A program made the position numbers and the translations under genes. 5,947 nt of DNA, taken from Clostridia bacterium. GTDB lineage: Bacteria > Bacillota > Clostridia > Oscillospirales > QAKW01. The stretch is taken from assembly GCA_017442025.1 (NCBI GenBank), contig JAFSBD010000136.1, forward strand, positions 1-5,947. Direction: 5' to 3'. The notes beneath the pieces are model-generated. The model made no database searches and had not been told where the DNA came from. It saw only the letters and a list, made by a program, of their open reading frames with translations. Below, in pieces: positions 4,019 through 5,947 of the stretch (positions within the stretch are counted from its first letter, which is position 1; the number at the start of each line of letters is the position of its first letter).

Positions 4019-5947
4019 ATGAGCAAAAAGTTTGTTTACCTTTTCAAAGAAGGCAACGCTACCATGCGTGAGCTGCTCGGCGGCAAGGGTGCAAACCTGG
4101 CTGAGATGACCGCCATCGGTCTTCCCGTTCCCCAGGGCTTCACCGTAACGACTGAGGCTTGCACCCAGTATTATGAAGACGGCCGCAAGATCAATGATGA
4201 TATCAAGGCCGAGATCCTTGAGAACATCACCAAGATGGAAGAGATCACCGGCAAGAAGTTCGGCGATAAGGAAAACCCCCTGCTGGTTTCCGTTCGCTCC
4301 GGCGCCCGCGCTTCCATGCCCGGTATGATGGATACCATTCTCAACCTCGGTCTGAACGAGGAAGTCGTCGAGACCATGGCGACCATGTCCGGCAATGCGC
4401 GCTGGGCGTACGACTGCTATCGTCGTTTCATCCAGATGTATTCCGACGTTGTTATGGAAGTCGGTAAGAAGTACTTCGAAGAGCTCATCGATGAGATGAA
4501 GGAAAAGAAGGGTGTAACCCAGGACGTTGAGCTGACTGCTGAGGATCTGAAGGTTCTGGCTGAGCAGTTCAAGGCTGAGTATAAGAACAAGATCGGTAAG
4601 GACTTCCCCTCCGACCCCGTTGAGCAGTTGATGGGTGCTGTTGAGGCTGTTTTCCGTTCTTGGGATAACCCCCGCGCCAATGTTTATCGCCGCGATAACG
4701 ATATCCCCTATTCCTGGGGTACTGCCGTTAACGTTCAGATGATGGCATTTGGTAACATGGGTGATGATTGCGGTACCGGCGTTGCCTTTACCCGCGATCC
4801 CGCTACCGGCGATAAGGGCCTGATGGGTGAGTTCCTCACCAACGCTCAGGGTGAAGACGTTGTTGCCGGTGTTCGTACTCCCATGCCCATCGCTGAGATG
4901 GCTAATAAGTTCCCCGAGGCGTTTGCCGAGTTCAATAAGGTTTGCGCCATTCTGGAAGATCACTATCGCGATATGCAGGATATGGAGTTCACCGTTGAGC
5001 ACGGTAAGCTCTTCATGCTGCAGACCCGTAACGGTAAGAGAACCGCGAAGGCTGCTCTGAAGATCGCTTGCGACCTCGTTGACGAGGGCATGATCGATAA
5101 GAAGCAGGCCGTTGCGATGATCGATCCCCGTAACCTCGATACCCTCCTGCATCCCCAGTTTGATGCCAAGGCTCTGAAGGCTGCTACTCCCGCCGGCCGT
5201 GGCTTGGGTGCTTCCCCCGGTGCCGCTTGCGGTAAGGTTGTCTTCACCGCTGAAGATGCCGAGGCCTGGAACGCCCGCGGCGAGAAGGTTATCCTGGTTC
5301 GCCTCGAGACCTCTCCCGAAGATATCACCGGTATGAAGGCTTCTCAGGGTATCCTGACTGTCCGCGGTGGTATGACTTCCCACGCTGCCGTTGTTGCTCG
5401 CGGTATGGGTACCTGCTGTGTATCCGGTTGCGGCGAGATCAACATGGACGAAGAGAACAAGAAGTTCACTCTGGCCGGCAAGACCTATGTTGAAGGCGAT
5501 TATATCTCCATCGACGGTTCTACCGGTAACATCTATGATGGCATCATCCCCACCGTTGACGCTCAGATCGTCGGCGAGTTCGAGACCATCATGAACTGGG
5601 CCGATGAGTTCCGTACCCTGAAGGTCCGCACCAATGCAGATACCCCCGCCGATGCCGCTAAGGCTGTTGAGCTGGGTGCTGAAGGTATCGGCCTGTGCCG
5701 TACCGAGCATATGTTCTTCGAGGCCGATCGTATCGCCGCTTTCCGCGAGATGATCTGCTCCGATACCGTTGAAGAGCGCGAAGCCGCTCTCGATAAGATC
5801 CTCCCCTATCAGCAGGGCGACTTTGAGAAGCTCTATGTTGCGCTGAAGGGTAACCCTGTTACCATCCGCTTCCTGGATCCCCCTCTCCATGAGTTCGTTC
5901 CCACCGAGGATGCTGATATCGCTGCTCTGGCTGCCGCTAAGGGCAAG
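4019..5947 (+). CDS. ppdK: Pyruvate,phosphate dikinase (3' end beyond window)
   Basis: The frame is open for 643 codons and runs off the window; the family is usually about 875 residues. The enzyme reversibly converts pyruvate, ATP and phosphate to phosphoenolpyruvate, AMP and pyrophosphate in the cytoplasm, and in anaerobes it often works in glycolysis in place of pyruvate kinase. The N-terminal nucleotide-binding domain has GGKGANLAEM (21-30), SVRSGARASMPGMMDT (91-106) and QTRNGKRTA (335-343). The swivelling phosphohistidine domain has GGMTSHAAVVARGMG (450-464) with catalytic His455. The PEP/pyruvate barrel starts near 510 and includes GLCRTEHMFFE (558-568, Arg561) and IRFLDPPLHEF (616-626, Arg617). 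Asp321, Glu323, Arg337, His455, Arg561 and Arg617 fall at the positions I recall for the C. symbiosum enzyme. The remaining PEP-site residues lie past the window. Thr453, next to the catalytic His, corresponds to the residue phosphorylated by the PDRP regulator in other organisms. No PDRP gene is visible. The gene has its own promoter and strongly biased codons, suggesting high expression. Confidence 0.97.
   Translation, partial: MSKKFVYLFKEGNATMRELLGGKGANLAEMTAIGLPVPQGFTVTTEACTQYYEDGRKINDDIKAEILENITKMEEITGKKFGDKENPLLVSVRSGARASMPGMMDTILNLGLNEEVVETMATMSGNARWAYDCYRRFIQMYSDVVMEVGKKYFEELIDEMKEKKGVTQDVELTAEDLKVLAEQFKAEYKNKIGKDFPSDPVEQLMGAVEAVFRSWDNPRANVYRRDNDIPYSWGTAVNVQMMAFGNMGDDCGTGVAFTRDPATGDKGLMGEFLTNAQGEDVVAGVRTPMPIAEMANKFPEAFAEFNKVCAILEDHYRDMQDMEFTVEHGKLFMLQTRNGKRTAKAALKIACDLVDEGMIDKKQAVAMIDPRNLDTLLHPQFDAKALKAATPAGRGLGASPGAACGKVVFTAEDAEAWNARGEKVILVRLETSPEDITGMKASQGILTVRGGMTSHAAVVARGMGTCCVSGCGEINMDEENKKFTLAGKTYVEGDYISIDGSTGNIYDGIIPTVDAQIVGEFETIMNWADEFRTLKVRTNADTPADAAKAVELGAEGIGLCRTEHMFFEADRIAAFREMICSDTVEEREAALDKILPYQQGDFEKLYVALKGNPVTIRFLDPPLHEFVPTEDADIAALAAAKGK

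Noticed and set aside
3998..5890. A 630-codon open frame on the minus strand opposite ppdK.
   Set aside because: It is codon-aligned with ppdK, and minus-strand stops in that phase would need sense codons TTA, CTA or TCA, which the biased gene avoids. The translation is low-complexity and matches no family I know, while the plus strand is unmistakably PPDK.
1..5947. Possible mobile element, CRISPR array, tRNA, rRNA or riboswitch.
   Set aside because: I saw no transposase or integrase motifs, no regularly spaced long repeats, no tRNA-like cloverleaf, and no gap long enough for a large structured RNA. The only gap is 140 bases and is explained by a promoter and short leader.

Overview
The window looks like an ordinary chromosomal segment from an anaerobic Firmicute, most likely a Clostridia member of the gut type. 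This rests on three things. The last gene is a pyruvate,phosphate dikinase whose key residues fall at the same numbers as those I recall for the Clostridium symbiosum enzyme. Ribosome-binding sites are strong and AGGAG-like. The genes are GC-rich, while the one real intergenic gap is very AT-rich. All genes are on the + strand, and I see no RNA gene, insertion sequence, CRISPR array or phage gene.

Region 1 (1-3878) is a tightly packed gene string, probably one operon. It holds the last 20 codons of an unidentified gene, then pgeF (YfiH/LACC1-type multicopper-fold enzyme), a family 5 ABC-transporter solute-binding lipoprotein, and a phosphohexomutase of the phosphoglucomutase/phosphomannomutase superfamily. 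The junctions are an ATGA stop/start overlap at 62-65, a 2-base gap at 872-873, and a second ATGA overlap at 2412-2415. This arrangement suggests translational coupling. No permease or ATPase gene accompanies the binding protein here. The mutase has non-standard active-site loops (TASHLP, DTDCDR, RMSLHDP) that recall a poorly characterised branch also found in plants.

Region 2 (3879-4018) is the only intergenic gap. It contains a 10-bp A/T-rich inverted repeat just after the mutase stop, which is not a canonical terminator. It also has a convincing sigma-70/SigA-type promoter with an extended -10 (TGTTATAAT) and a perfect 10-bp palindrome in its spacer, a small hairpin at the predicted mRNA 5' end, and a strong ribosome-binding site.

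Region 3 (4019-5947) is ppdK, cut off by the window end after 643 codons, about three quarters of the usual length. Its codon use differs sharply from the upstream genes: almost only AAG for Lys, GGT/GGC for Gly and CGT/CGC for Arg. That fits a highly expressed central-metabolism gene. The enzyme interconverts pyruvate and phosphoenolpyruvate, using ATP/Pi or AMP/PPi, and the mutase upstream acts on sugar phosphates. Both belong to carbon metabolism, but the promoter shows that ppdK can be transcribed separately.

I did not find a clearly new biological system. The items most worth a second look are the divergent mutase and its translational coupling to a solute-binding protein with no transporter partner.
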